Positions 35,728-43,315 of a DNA stretch of 64,000 nucleotides are shown here, piece by piece. The DNA is taken from NCBI RefSeq assembly GCF_002794355.1, contig NZ_PGOI01000012.1:1-64000 (forward strand), read 5' to 3'. The position numbers and the translations under genes are program-made. The notes beneath the pieces are model-generated. The model was not told the DNA's origin, made no database searches, and saw nothing but the letters and a program-made list of their open reading frames with translations. This stretch comes from Pseudorhodobacter sp. MZDSW-24AT (GTDB taxonomy: Bacteria; Pseudomonadota; Alphaproteobacteria; Rhodobacterales; Rhodobacteraceae). Every line of letters starts with the position of its first letter. The first letter of the stretch is position 1.

Positions 35728-36711
35728 ATGAAAAAAATCAAGACCATGGCCGCTGCTCTTTTGGCAACGACCGCCTTTGCCGGGGCCGCTTTTGCCGAAT
35801 GCGAAGTGACCCTGAAATCTTCCGACACCCATCCTGACGGCTATCCCACGGTGGAAGCGGTCAAGCATATGGGCAACCTGCTGAAAGAGCGCAGCGCCGG
35901 GCGGATCTGCGTCGAAGTCTTTCACTCGGCGCAGCTGGGCGAAGAGAAAGACACGATCGAGCAGACCAAGTTCGGCGTGATCGATTTCAACCGCGTCTCG
36001 ATGGGGCCGTTCAACAACATCATCGAAGAAACCAAGGTGGTGTCACTGCCCTTTATCTTCCGCGGCACCGATCACATGCACCGCGTGATGGACGGCCCGA
36101 TCGGCGATGAAATTCTGGCCGCGTTTGAACCGCATGGATTTGTCGGTCTGGCCTATTTCGACGGCGGCTCGCGGTCTTTCTACAACAAGCAAAAGCCGAT
36201 CACCTCGGTCGAAGACCTGAAGGGCATGAAGATCCGCGTGATGCAGTCGGATGTGTTTGTCGACATGATGACCGCACTCGGCGCAAACGCGACCCCGATG
36301 CCTTATGGTGAGGTCTATTCCGGCATCCAGACCGGCGTCATCGACGGGGCCGAGAACAACTGGCCGTCGTTCGAATCCTCGGGGCATTACGAGGTTGCGG
36401 GCTATTACACGCTGAACCAGCACCTCATTGTGCCGGAAGTTCTGGTGATGTCGAAAGCCAGCTACGACAAGCTGAGCCCGGAAGATCAGGCGCTTGTGGT
36501 GCAGGCGGCAAAGGACTCGATTCCGGTCAACCGCCAACTCTGGGCTGAACGTGAAAAGCTTTCGGAAGAGAAAGTGCGTGCGGCCGGCGTCGAGGTGATC
36601 TCGGAAATCGACAAGACCCCGTTCATCGAGGCGATGGTTCCGGTTTACGAAAAACACGCGAACACGCCAAAGCTGCAAGACTTGGTGCAGCGTATTCAGG
36701 CCACCGAGTGA
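35728..36711 (+). CDS. TRAP transporter solute-binding protein (DctP), probably uronate-specific
   Basis: 327 residues with a Sec signal peptide ([20 protein letters not shown], cleavage after AFA at ~23). The DctP domain shows [31 protein letters not shown] and VRVMQS-type carboxylate-arginine block ([17 protein letters not shown]) followed by [13 protein letters not shown]. It binds a carboxylated sugar in the periplasm. Neighbours make hexuronates the likely ligand. The start is fixed by GGGAGGAG seven bases upstream. Confidence 0.92.
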   Translation: MKKIKTMAAALLATTAFAGAAFAECEVTLKSSDTHPDGYPTVEAVKHMGNLLKERSAGRICVEVFHSAQLGEEKDTIEQTKFGVIDFNRVSMGPFNNIIEETKVVSLPFIFRGTDHMHRVMDGPIGDEILAAFEPHGFVGLAYFDGGSRSFYNKQKPITSVEDLKGMKIRVMQSDVFVDMMTALGANATPMPYGEVYSGIQTGVIDGAENNWPSFESSGHYEVAGYYTLNQHLIVPEVLVMSKASYDKLSPEDQALVVQAAKDSIPVNRQLWAEREKLSEEKVRAAGVEVISEIDKTPFIEAMVPVYEKHANTPKLQDLVQRIQATE

Positions 36712-36729
36712 TCTAAACCGATCGCGGGA

Positions 36730-36769
36730 CCGGGGGGCGCTCCTGCCCCCCGGATTCCCCGCGGGGAAT
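36730..36769 (+). promoter_or_regulatory. Tandem hairpins between TRAP dctP and dctQ
   Basis: CCGGGGGGC / GCCCCCCGG (36730-36753) is followed directly by the palindrome ATTCCCCGCGGGGAAT (36754-36769). Located in the 102-base gap after the binding-protein gene, they probably hold down expression of the permeases relative to DctP. Confidence 0.55.
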
Positions 36770-36813
36770 TTACACTTCAAAGGAATGACCGCCGCGCGCG
36801 GCATGGAGCCTTC

Positions 36814-37341
36814 ATGCAGACGGGATTGTTACGGCTGGCCGTTTGGCTGAGTTATGTCGCGAAAGCCGCGCTTTGGGTCGCGGGGGCCGGTCTGGTTCTG
36901 ATGACCGTCATCATTGGCGCACAGGTGTTCTTTCGCTACCTTTTGAATGACTCGATCATCTGGAGCGAGCCTGCGGCGGTGATCCTGATGGGGTGGTTCA
37001 TCTTTCTCGGCGCCGCTGTTGGCATTCGTGAAGGCTATCACCTCTCGTTCGACATCCTGCTGTATCTGGTGTCGCACAAGGTGAAGATGGTGCTCTTCTC
37101 GCTCTCCGATATCGTGGTCGCGGCCTTTGGGGCCGGCATGGTCTGGTTTGGCGGGCAACTGATGGTGTCGGCCTATGGCATCACCCTGCCCTCGCTTGGC
37201 ATCACAGGGGCGGTTGATTTCATCCCGCTGGTCGTCGGTGGCGTCTTGATGGTGCTGTTCTCTCTGGAACGGCTGGCGCGGCGCGCGGCAGGTCTGCCCA
37301 CCGCCCGCTTTGGCGAAACCGAACTCGACGAGGTGGCGTGA
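36814..37341 (+). CDS. TRAP transporter small permease (DctQ)
   Basis: 175 residues with four membrane helices; helix 1 starts near AALWVAGAGLVLMTVIIGAQ, then the conserved VFFRYLLNDSIIWSEPAAVI block typical of DctQ. It complexes with the large permease at the inner membrane. Its stop overlaps the DctM start (TGATG). Confidence 0.9.
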   Translation: MQTGLLRLAVWLSYVAKAALWVAGAGLVLMTVIIGAQVFFRYLLNDSIIWSEPAAVILMGWFIFLGAAVGIREGYHLSFDILLYLVSHKVKMVLFSLSDIVVAAFGAGMVWFGGQLMVSAYGITLPSLGITGAVDFIPLVVGGVLMVLFSLERLARRAAGLPTARFGETELDEVA

Positions 37342-38621
37342 TGGAGCTTTGGGTTCTTTTCGGCACTTTCGCGGTGCTGCTTGCGATTGGCACCCCGGTG
37401 GCCTTCTGTCTGGGTGTGTCGAGCTTTGCCACGGTGATCTACATGGGCCTGCCGCCCGTCGTGGTGTTCCAGCGGCTGAATTCCGGCGTCTCCGTCTTTG
37501 CGCTGATGGCGATCCCTTTCTTCATCTTTGCGGGTGAGGTGATGGTGCGCGGCGATATCGCGCGAAGGCTGATTGCGGTGGCGGGTGCGGCCGTAGGGCA
37601 TTTTCGGGGGGGGTTGGGCCAAGTCAACATCGCCTCATCGGTGCTGTTCGGCGGCATCTCGGGCTCTGCTGCGGCGGACGCTTCGGCCATCGGCGGGCTG
37701 ATGGTGCCGCAGATGAAAGAACGCGGCTATGATGTGGATTATGCGGTGAACATCACGGTGGTCAGTTCGATCATCGCGCTGATGATCCCGCCATCGCACA
37801 ACATGATTATTTATTCGATCTCGGCGGGCGGGCGCCTCTCGATTGCCGATCTCTTTACCGCTGGCATCATTCCGGGGCTGTTGCTGGCCTTGAGCCTTGC
37901 CGCCGCAGCGTGGTGGGTGGCGCGCAAGAAAGGTTATCCGACCGAAGCCTTTCCCGGCTGGTCGATGCTGGGCCTGCTGCTGATCAATGCGATACCGGGC
38001 CTTCTGCTGATCGGGATCATCTTTGGCGGCGTGCGCTCTGGTGTGTTCACCGCCTCGGAGTCGTCCTGTATCGCCGCCATCTACGCGCTTGGGGTGACCA
38101 CGCTGGCCTATCGCACCATGGGCTGGGCTGACTTTGTTGGCGCGGTCAAGGCGGCGGTGCGCACCACGGCCATGGTTCTGCTGGTCATCGGCTGCGCGGC
38201 ATCCTTCGGTTGGCTGCTGGCCTATCTCAAGGTGCCGACCGCGATGATCTCGATGATGCAAAGCGTCAGCGAGAACCCGATCATCATCCTTCTGCTGATC
38301 AACGTGATCCTGCTGATCTTGGGCACCTTCATGGACATGAGCCCGTTGATCGTGATCACTACGCCGATCTTCCTGCCGGTGGCGGTTGCCTTTGGGATCG
38401 ACCCGGTGCACTTCGGGGTGATCTTGGTTCTCAACCTTGGGATCGGGCTGTGCACGCCTCCTGTGGGCGCGGTTTTGTTCGTGGGCTGCGCAGTCGGCCG
38501 GATTTCGGTCTGGCAGGCGGTGCGCACCATCTGGCCCTTTTATGGCGCGGCTTTCTTCACGCTGATGCTTGTCACCTATATTCCGGCGCTGTCCTTGTGG
38601 CTGCCCGCCCTGTTCCACTGA
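37341..38621 (+). CDS. TRAP transporter large permease (DctM)
   Basis: 426 residues, about twelve helices of the DctM family. Conserved features: PVAFCLGVSSFATVIYMGLP, SVLFGGISGSAAADASAIG, the IPPSHNMIIYSISAG helix and the C-terminal LGIGLCTPPVGAVLFVGCAV. It provides the sodium-driven channel for the substrate delivered by DctP. The ATG at 37341 overlaps the dctQ stop; a GTG three bases earlier is possible. Confidence 0.93.
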   Translation: MELWVLFGTFAVLLAIGTPVAFCLGVSSFATVIYMGLPPVVVFQRLNSGVSVFALMAIPFFIFAGEVMVRGDIARRLIAVAGAAVGHFRGGLGQVNIASSVLFGGISGSAAADASAIGGLMVPQMKERGYDVDYAVNITVVSSIIALMIPPSHNMIIYSISAGGRLSIADLFTAGIIPGLLLALSLAAAAWWVARKKGYPTEAFPGWSMLGLLLINAIPGLLLIGIIFGGVRSGVFTASESSCIAAIYALGVTTLAYRTMGWADFVGAVKAAVRTTAMVLLVIGCAASFGWLLAYLKVPTAMISMMQSVSENPIIILLLINVILLILGTFMDMSPLIVITTPIFLPVAVAFGIDPVHFGVILVLNLGIGLCTPPVGAVLFVGCAVGRISVWQAVRTIWPFYGAAFFTLMLVTYIPALSLWLPALFH

Positions 38622-38629
38622 GGCTGACC

Positions 38630-38938
38630 ATGACCTATCCCATTGTTGAAACCGGCGAAAACGTCACCCGCCAGGTTCTGGCTGATGCGCCCGAGTTGAT
38701 GACGGTGGCCTTCCGCTTTGCCGCCAAAGGAGCCACGGGCGCCTTGCACCAGCACCCGCATGTGCAATCCACCTTTGTGCAATCCGGGCGCTTTCGCTTT
38801 ACCATCGCCGACCACGACTTCGAGGTCGGCCCCGGGGATGCCTTCGTGATCCCCTCCAACGCCGTTCATGGCTGTGTTTGCCTTGAACCCGGCACGCTGA
38901 TCGACGGGTTTACCCCGCGTCGCGATGATTTTCTCTGA
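38630..38938 (+). CDS. kdgF: KdgF-like cupin (unsaturated uronate linearisation)
   Basis: 102 residues, single cupin. Metal-ligand histidines HQHPHVQ, the second cupin motif VGPGDAFVIPSNAVHGC, and the ending CLEPGTLIDGFTPRRDDFL match KdgF, which speeds conversion of unsaturated uronates released by polysaccharide lyases to DKI. It lies 8 bases after dctM and 11 bases before kduI, in a sensible pathway order. GAGG is upstream of the ATG. Confidence 0.85.
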   Translation: MTYPIVETGENVTRQVLADAPELMTVAFRFAAKGATGALHQHPHVQSTFVQSGRFRFTIADHDFEVGPGDAFVIPSNAVHGCVCLEPGTLIDGFTPRRDDFL

Positions 38939-38949
38939 AAGGACTGACC

Positions 38950-39774
38950 ATGCTTTACGTAGAAACCCGCCAGGCGATTTCCGCCAATGAAGCGAAGGGA
39001 ATGGACACCACCGCCCTGCGCGCGAATTTCCATGGCGAGGGACTGTTTCAGGACGGTCAGATCCGGCTGCTTTATACCCATTACGACCGGATGATCGTGG
39101 GCGGCGCGGTGCCTGCGGGCAGCGATCTGGTGCTGGATCATGTCAAGGAAACCGGCACGCCAAGCGTGCTGGATCGCCGCGAGATGGGCATCGTCAACAT
39201 CGGCGATGACGGCACCGTGTCCGCAGGCGGCGAAAGCTATGCCCTGTCCAAAGGCGATGTGCTTTATCTGCCGATGGGCGCAGGCGCGGTCACCTTTTCG
39301 GGCAAAGGGCGGTTCTACATCAACTCCTGCCCCGCGCATCACGCGCACCCCGCGCGGCTCATCAAGCTGGAAGACGCCAAGAAGGTCACCATGGGCGCGG
39401 CCGAGACCGTGAACCATCGCACCATCAACCAGTTTATCCATCCCGATGTCATGCCCTCATGCCAACTCGTGCTGGGCTATACGCAGTTCCACGGCGGTTC
39501 GGTCTGGAACACGATGCCCGCGCATCTGCACGACCGCCGGATGGAGGCCTACCTTTACTTCGACATCCCCGAAGGCCAGCGAGTGTTTCACTTCATGGGG
39601 GATCCGGCAGAGACCCGTCACCTTGTCATCGCGAATGAAGAGGCTGCGATCTCGCCGCCATGGTCAATCCACTGCGGCGCAGGCACGGCAAGCTATACCT
39701 TTATCTGGGCGATGGCCGGTGACAACGTCGATTACCGCGATGTGGAAATGGTCAAGATGGAGGATCTGCGGTGA
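38950..39774 (+). CDS. kduI: 5-dehydro-4-deoxy-D-glucuronate isomerase
   Basis: 274 residues, zinc bicupin. Catalytic/metal region MPAHLHDRRMEAYLYFDIP supplies the His-His-Glu set, with the late His in SIHCGAGTASYTFIWAMAGD. It isomerises DKI to DK-II (2,5-diketo-3-deoxygluconate). AAGGA lies upstream and the stop overlaps kduD. Confidence 0.95.
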   Translation: MLYVETRQAISANEAKGMDTTALRANFHGEGLFQDGQIRLLYTHYDRMIVGGAVPAGSDLVLDHVKETGTPSVLDRREMGIVNIGDDGTVSAGGESYALSKGDVLYLPMGAGAVTFSGKGRFYINSCPAHHAHPARLIKLEDAKKVTMGAAETVNHRTINQFIHPDVMPSCQLVLGYTQFHGGSVWNTMPAHLHDRRMEAYLYFDIPEGQRVFHFMGDPAETRHLVIANEEAAISPPWSIHCGAGTASYTFIWAMAGDNVDYRDVEMVKMEDLR

Positions 39775-40493
39775 CCCCCTTCTCACTTTCCGGGCAAACC
39801 GCACTCGTAACGGGTGCCAATACCGGCATCGGTCAGGCGATTGCGGCGGCGATGGCACGGGCCGGCGCACATGTGATCGCGGCGGGCCGTTCCTCTTGCG
39901 CAGAAACCGTCGCACTGACGGGCGGCGAAGAGCTGCGGCTTGATTTTGCAGACCCGATGGCCGCGCGCGATGTGTTTGCAACGCGACGCATCGATATTCT
40001 GGTCAACAACGCAGGCATCATCCGCCGCGCGGATTCGGTGGATTTCACCGAGGAAGACTGGGATGCCGTGATGGACGTGAACCTGAAAGCGGTTTTCTTC
40101 ACCTGCCAAGCCTTCGCCAAGGCAGCGCTTGGTCATGGGGGGGGCAAGATCGTGAACGTTGCGTCCCTGCTGTCATTTCAAGGGGGAATTCGGGTTCCCT
40201 CCTACACCGCTTCGAAACATGGGGTGGCTGGCATTACCAAACTTCTGGCCAATGAATGGGCGGCCAAAGGCATCAATGTGAATGCCATTGCCCCCGGCTA
40301 TATCGAGACCAACAATACCGAAGCCCTGCGCGCCGATCCAGATCGCAGCAAGGCGATCCTAGACCGTATTCCCGCAGGTCGCTGGGGGCGCGCCGAAGAT
40401 ATCGGAGAAGCGGCGGTGTTCCTGTCCTCGCCCGCAGCGGCCTATATCCATGGTGCGGTGCTGAATGTCGATGGAGGCTGGCTTGCCCGTTGA
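39771..40493 (+). CDS. kduD: 2-deoxy-D-gluconate 3-dehydrogenase (SDR)
   Basis: 240 residues, short-chain dehydrogenase: TGANTGIGQA cofactor motif, NNAGI, catalytic Ser in NVASLL, and the YTASK tetrad, with the typical C-terminal INVNAIAPGYIETNNTEALR of KduD. It reduces DK-II to 2-keto-3-deoxygluconate. GTG start at 39771 overlapping the kduI stop. KDG kinase and aldolase are not in the window. Confidence 0.93.
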   Translation: MTPFSLSGQTALVTGANTGIGQAIAAAMARAGAHVIAAGRSSCAETVALTGGEELRLDFADPMAARDVFATRRIDILVNNAGIIRRADSVDFTEEDWDAVMDVNLKAVFFTCQAFAKAALGHGGGKIVNVASLLSFQGGIRVPSYTASKHGVAGITKLLANEWAAKGINVNAIAPGYIETNNTEALRADPDRSKAILDRIPAGRWGRAEDIGEAAVFLSSPAAAYIHGAVLNVDGGWLAR

Positions 40494-41895
40494 ACGTCTG
40501 ACCCGCAGTGCGCCTGCCGTTCCGGTGGGCATCGTTCACCTTGGCCTCGGCGCCTTCTTCCGGGCTCATGGCGCGGTCTATATTGAAGAGGCGATGTCAG
40601 CCTCGGGCGGTGACTGGGGCATCTTGGGGGTCTCGCTGCAATCAAGCACCATGCGCGACCAATTGGCCCCTCAGGGCGGCACCTATATGGCACTGGAGCT
40701 GGGCCCCGAGGGAGAGACCCTGCGCCATGTTCAATCGGTGCAGGACGTGCTGGTCGCGCGAGAGAACCCAAGCGCCGTGCTCGAAGCCATGGCCGACCCG
40801 GGCGTGCGGATCGTCAGTCTGACGGTCACGGAAAAAGGCTATTGCCATGAGCCTTCGACAGGGCGGCTGAACATGGCCCATCCCGACATCGTGCAGGATC
40901 TGGCGTCGGACCTGCCCGTCTCTGCGCCGGGCTTTCTGGTGCGTGCCCTTGCCCTGCGCAAGGCGCGAGGGCTCGCTCCTTTTACCGTGCTGACCTGTGA
41001 CAACCTGCCCAACAACGGCCAAGTGGTGCGCGGCGTCGTGCTTGATCTGGCACGCGCGGTTGATCCCACACTGGCCGCCTGGATCGAAGCCGAGGGCAAG
41101 TTCCCCTCCACCATGGTCGACCGTATCGTGCCTGCCACCAAGCCCGAGGACGTGGCGCGGATGGAAGCGCTGATCGGGGCACAGGATGCGGCACCCGTTT
41201 TCCACGAACCGTTCCGGCAATGGGTGGTCGAGGACGACTTCGTCGGCGGCGCCCGCCCCGATCTGGGCGCAGTGGGTGTGCAACTGGTGCGCGATGTGAC
41301 GGAATACGAGCATATGAAGCTGCGGATGCTGAACGGCACCCATTCCGCGCTCGCCTACCTCGGCTATCTCTCAGGCCACGAGACCATTGCAGATTGCATG
41401 GCCGACCCGGTTCTGGACAGCTTTGTGCAACGGTTGTGGTCGCAAGAGATCATCCCGGCGTTGACCCCTCCCGAAGGCGTTGCGCTGGCAGATTACGCCA
41501 AGGCCCTGCATGCACGCTATGCCAACCCTGCGATCCGGCACCGCACATGGCAAATTGCGATGGATGGCAGTCAGAAACTGCCGCAGCGGATCTTGGGCAC
41601 GCTGGAGACCAATCTTGCAAAGGGACGGCCCTGCCCCGGCCTGATGCTGGCTGTCGCGGCATGGATGATCTATGTGCGCGGCACAGATCTTGCGGGTCAA
41701 CCGATTGAGGTGAAAGATCCTTTGGCCCCGGCTTTGCGCGCAGCAGCCACTTCGCCCGATCCGGTGGGCGCACTGCTCTCAATGCGATCCGTGTTCCCGC
41801 AGAGGCTTGCCGAGACGTTGGAAGCCCCACTGCGCAAGGCATATGCCGCCTTGCTGGAACATGGCGCAAGACCCACGATGCAGGCGGCGGCATAA
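40483..41895 (+). CDS. uxuB: Fructuronate reductase / mannitol dehydrogenase family (UxuB-like)
   Basis: 470 residues, polyol-specific long-chain dehydrogenase. N-terminal Rossmann block VGIVHLGLGAFFRAHGAVY, LTVTEKGYCHEP, then TVLTCDNLPNNG and catalytic KLRMLNGTHSALAYLG around residue 280. In this context it should reduce D-fructuronate (from UxaC) to D-mannonate. A TTG start (40483) is preferred because GGAGG lies five bases upstream and it couples to the kduD stop; ATGs at 40465 and 40471 within kduD are alternatives. Mannonate dehydratase (uxuA) is absent nearby. Confidence 0.88.
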   Translation: MPVERLTRSAPAVPVGIVHLGLGAFFRAHGAVYIEEAMSASGGDWGILGVSLQSSTMRDQLAPQGGTYMALELGPEGETLRHVQSVQDVLVARENPSAVLEAMADPGVRIVSLTVTEKGYCHEPSTGRLNMAHPDIVQDLASDLPVSAPGFLVRALALRKARGLAPFTVLTCDNLPNNGQVVRGVVLDLARAVDPTLAAWIEAEGKFPSTMVDRIVPATKPEDVARMEALIGAQDAAPVFHEPFRQWVVEDDFVGGARPDLGAVGVQLVRDVTEYEHMKLRMLNGTHSALAYLGYLSGHETIADCMADPVLDSFVQRLWSQEIIPALTPPEGVALADYAKALHARYANPAIRHRTWQIAMDGSQKLPQRILGTLETNLAKGRPCPGLMLAVAAWMIYVRGTDLAGQPIEVKDPLAPALRAAATSPDPVGALLSMRSVFPQRLAETLEAPLRKAYAALLEHGARPTMQAAA

Positions 41896-42417
41896 GCCTC
41901 TGCCAGTTCCGGCGTGGATCACATCCTTGGACCTAGCGGCCGTTTGTGATCCCCGCCGGAACTGGCCCACGCGTCCCGTCACGCCAGTGACCAGAAAGCG
42001 ACCGCGGCCTGCCTCACCGCGCAGGAGGCAACACTCTTACGCATCGGCCGGATAACGAGGCCGTCCGGCACCGATGCTCGGATGATCCCATCCGGCGTGG
42101 CGGGCTTGGCCTTGTCACGCCTTTTGCACGTCATGTTGACGGCAGTCCAAACGGCATGTGGCCACAGAGCGCCGTTTGCCGTGCCACAACAATGCCGCCA
42201 AGACCATTCAAGGAGAGTTGGGCTTTGGCTGACAGGAACCCAATCAGCAAAGGCAAATCCGCAAGCGCGCGGCGAGGGACAAAAGCTCGGCTCCGCCCCG
42301 CAACAAGATCAGAAAACGCCCTTTCGTGCGCAGCGTGATGCGACCGAGACCGTCACTTACACGCCTGAAAAAATCAAGATGAGGACAGGATCAGAACACG
42401 TTGATTAGAGAGGGTTA
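41896..42417. other. 522-base region without a recognised gene
   Basis: It opens with a long inverted repeat (described separately). A plus frame of 108 codons (42082-42408) and a shorter one (42156-42338) are present but match nothing I know, have no convincing ribosome site and use codons unlike the neighbours. The rest shows no feature apart from the flank of tRNA-Val. Confidence 0.5.
41902..41966. repeat. 22-base near-perfect inverted repeat
   Basis: Arms 41902-41923 and 41945-41966 match at 21 of 22 positions (one T/G difference) around a 21-base loop. It starts seven bases after the uxuB stop. No T run follows, so it may be the operon's 3' hairpin, a protein-binding site, or an element remnant. 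Confidence 0.8.
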
Positions 42418-42493
<76 letters not shown>

Positions 42494-42595
42494 GCTGGGT
42501 GCTCGTTTAGCGACTTCAGTCGGGGGTTTCAAGTCTGCATCTTGTGCCTGTGACGGCTTCTTTTCCCACCGCATTTTCGCCGTTGGCCCGGCAGA

Positions 42596-42639
42596 GCATA
42601 CGATAATGCGGTCCTTTTCAGGACCGCCTTATCGTATGC
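42596..42639. repeat. 19-base inverted repeat between the two tRNA-Val genes
   Basis: Arms 42596-42614 and 42621-42639 pair at 18 of 19 positions with a six-base TTTTCA loop. It lies just 3' of tRNA-Val(CAC) on the minus strand. There is no T run after it, so it is an RNA-processing hairpin or small palindromic repeat rather than a textbook terminator. Confidence 0.8.
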
Positions 42640-42649
42640 GATGAATGAA

Positions 42650-42724
42650 TGGTGGGCGATAACGGATTTGAACCGCTGACATCTTCGATGTGAACGAAGC
42701 GCTCTACCGCTGAGCTAATCGCCC
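42650..42724 (-). tRNA. tRNA-Val (anticodon CAC)
   Basis: On the minus strand GGGCGAT pairs with ATCGCCC, the anticodon stem-loop is CTTCGTTCACATCGAAG with CAC, and the T arm is AGCGGTTCAAATCCGTT. Discriminator A and CCA are encoded. It differs from the TAC gene mainly in the acceptor pair, D loop and anticodon. Confidence 0.95.
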
Positions 42725-42737
42725 GATGAGGCGTGTC

Positions 42738-43148
42738 TTAGACGGCTTCCTCGGGGTCTGCAAGGGCCTCTTTTGCTTGTTTTTGTTTTACAGCGCCATT
42801 CCCGCGCACTTTTAAGGTCATCAGAGCGCGCCCGTCCCGATCCAGCGATTTGGCAACCCTAACCTTGCCGACGCCGGGAAGGTTCAGGTCTTCCCCCTTT
42901 GCCAACGCCGCCCCCAAGGCCACCAAAGTGGCTTCGACGATTCCCTTCGCATCCTTTTTCTTGGACCCGGTCGCCTCGACCACACGGGCAAGCAGATCAC
43001 GCATCTTCACTGACCCAGCCTGCGCGGCATTGTCTTCGCCGGCGACCGTCTCTGCGACGTTTGAAACATGCTCTGATTTTGCCTCTGGCTTCGTCTTGAC
43101 AGCAGCAAGGCCTTTGGAACCGGGCTTAACGCTGGACTTGCTCGACAT
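42738..43148 (-). CDS. HU/IHF-family DNA-binding protein with N-terminal extension
   Basis: 136 residues. Residues ~45-125 are HU-like (MRDLLARVVEATGSKKKDAK, the LNLPGVGKVRV turn, then a short arm). Residues 1-45 are a Lys/Ala/Ser-rich extension (SSKSSVKPGSK, then EAKSEHVSNVAETVAGED) that standard HU (90 residues) lacks. The beta-arm appears short compared with HU. GGAG lies 7-8 bases before the ATG at 43148; the frame extends to 43199 but that part lacks support. The tRNA-Val(CAC) gene follows 13 bases downstream on the same strand. Confidence 0.8.
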   Translation of the reverse strand: MSSKSSVKPGSKGLAAVKTKPEAKSEHVSNVAETVAGEDNAAQAGSVKMRDLLARVVEATGSKKKDAKGIVEATLVALGAALAKGEDLNLPGVGKVRVAKSLDRDGRALMTLKVRGNGAVKQKQAKEALADPEEAV

Positions 43149-43263
43149 TGACCACTCCGTTCTGTCCCATGCACAGGTGCCAGACTTCAGAGTAGCCATG
43201 CTCCCAAGAAAAAGTCACTGAGAATCATCTGCCACGGGTATTTGCAAGGCTAGGCCCCCTTGC

Positions 43264-43294
43264 AAAAAAGGCGCCCCGAAACAGGGCGCCTTTT
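43264..43294 (-). terminator. Terminator of lon
   Basis: On the minus strand an AAAAGGCGCCC / GGGCGCCTTTT stem continues into TTTTTT, 22 bases after the lon stop. Confidence 0.9.
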
Positions 43295-43315
43295 GCTTTT
43301 GCTATGGACGAGTGG

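Noticed and set aside
42082-42408. 108-codon plus-strand frame in the gene-poor region
   Set aside because: No ribosome site, low-complexity composition and no recognisable similarity; not supportable as a gene.
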